From Pseudoclavibacter caeni (GTDB taxonomy: Bacteria > Actinomycetota > Actinomycetes > Actinomycetales > Microbacteriaceae), in contig NZ_WBKA01000003.1 in NCBI RefSeq assembly GCF_008831125.1, forward strand, positions 301,084 to 365,083: DNA of 64,000 bases. The letters run 5' to 3'. Below the pieces are notes generated by a model. The model saw nothing but the letters and a program-made list of their open reading frames with translations, made no database searches and was not told the origin of the DNA. The translations under genes were made by a program, and so were the position numbers. Positions 63,772 through 64,000 of the stretch are shown here, in pieces; the first letter of the stretch is position 1, and each line of letters begins with the position of its first letter.

Positions 63772-64000
63772 GGCTCATCGCGGATGGGAGTGTAGGAGCG
63801 GTCTGAATCCGCCGGCTTCGAGGAGCGATCTGGCGATGTAGTGTGTGAGGTTCCGGAAGCCGAGTGCGGAACTGCGAAGGTGCTCGAGCCGGCCGTTGAT
63901 GGCCTCCGTCGGTCCGTTGCTCGTGCCGGGGCGGTCGAAGAACGCGAGGATGTCGACGGCGCGCTGTTTGAGCGTGCGGCCGAGGCGGCGGGCCTCGGTG
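63772..64000 (-). mobile_element. ISL3-family element, copy 3, right end (continues outside)
   Basis: A 24-bp terminal repeat at 63772-63795 (starts GGCTCATCGCGGATG) is followed by the 3' part of a transposase. The element runs off the window. It has inserted into an IS3 orfA. Its IS110 target site is uninterrupted. Confidence 0.85.
63775..64000 (-). CDS. ISL3 transposase, copy 3, C-terminal part
   Basis: About 75 C-terminal residues: RRLGRTLKQRAVDILAFFDR, PGTSNGPTEAINGRLEHLRS, ALGFRNLTHYIARSLLEAGG, then FRPLLHSHPR and stop inside the terminal repeat. It shows the natural, uninterrupted reading across the site at which copies 1 and 2 carry IS110, and thereby fixes the insertion point at TC|AACGG. 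Confidence 0.88.
   Translation of the reverse strand, partial: TEARRLGRTLKQRAVDILAFFDRPGTSNGPTEAINGRLEHLRSSALGFRNLTHYIARSLLEAGGFRPLLHSHPR

Overview
The window is high-GC DNA (roughly 70% by eye) from an actinobacterium. Supporting signs are an Lsr2 nucleoid protein, a CIRCE-controlled groES, DUF4190 and DUF4012 proteins, sortase-assembled pili, and the run tsaD-rimI-tsaB-tsaE-alr-acpS-glmS with coaA alongside. That run looks like Micrococcales, probably Microbacteriaceae; the family is an inference from gene order, not a database result. No rRNA, tRNA or CRISPR array was recognised.

Layout. 1-18.5 kb is mostly minus-strand housekeeping: groES, the t6A/alanine racemase/holo-ACP synthase/GlcN6P synthase block, glycerol use (glpD, a beta-lactamase-fold protein, glpK) and two membrane or envelope genes. 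18.6-28 kb carries VanZ, an MFS exporter with its TetR regulator, a secreted PDZ serine protease, DUF2892, and a feoA-feoB-nifU iron operon. 28-34 kb has a LysR regulator, an FAD amine oxidase and a four-gene polar amino acid ABC importer, with dispersed palindromic repeats in the gaps. 34.6-43.7 kb is a four-gene pilus operon in the order tip adhesin, backbone pilin, minor pilin, class C sortase. Lsr2 follows.

44.8-55.5 kb is a surface or exopolysaccharide region. It holds an AraC regulator, two convergent Tat-exported proteins with near-identical signal peptides, a NTP_transf_5 protein, two divergent LuxR-type regulators, a BY-kinase with a low-molecular-weight phosphatase, an HPrK-like/PqqD-like protein, a TatB-like protein and a signal peptidase I. 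The locus continues after an insertion-sequence island with an AT-rich glycosyltransferase and rmlA.

55.6-60.9 kb and 62.8-64 kb are nests of insertion sequences: IS30 and IS3 remnants, three ISL3-family copies and two IS110-group copies. Each IS110 copy is 1390 bp and sits at exactly the same codon boundary of a different ISL3 transposase gene. Their 300-nt non-coding left ends contain, in the expected order, segments matching the target and the donor junction as bridge-RNA guides should. The guide/target and guide/donor matches can be read directly from the sequence, and this is the main discovery of the window.
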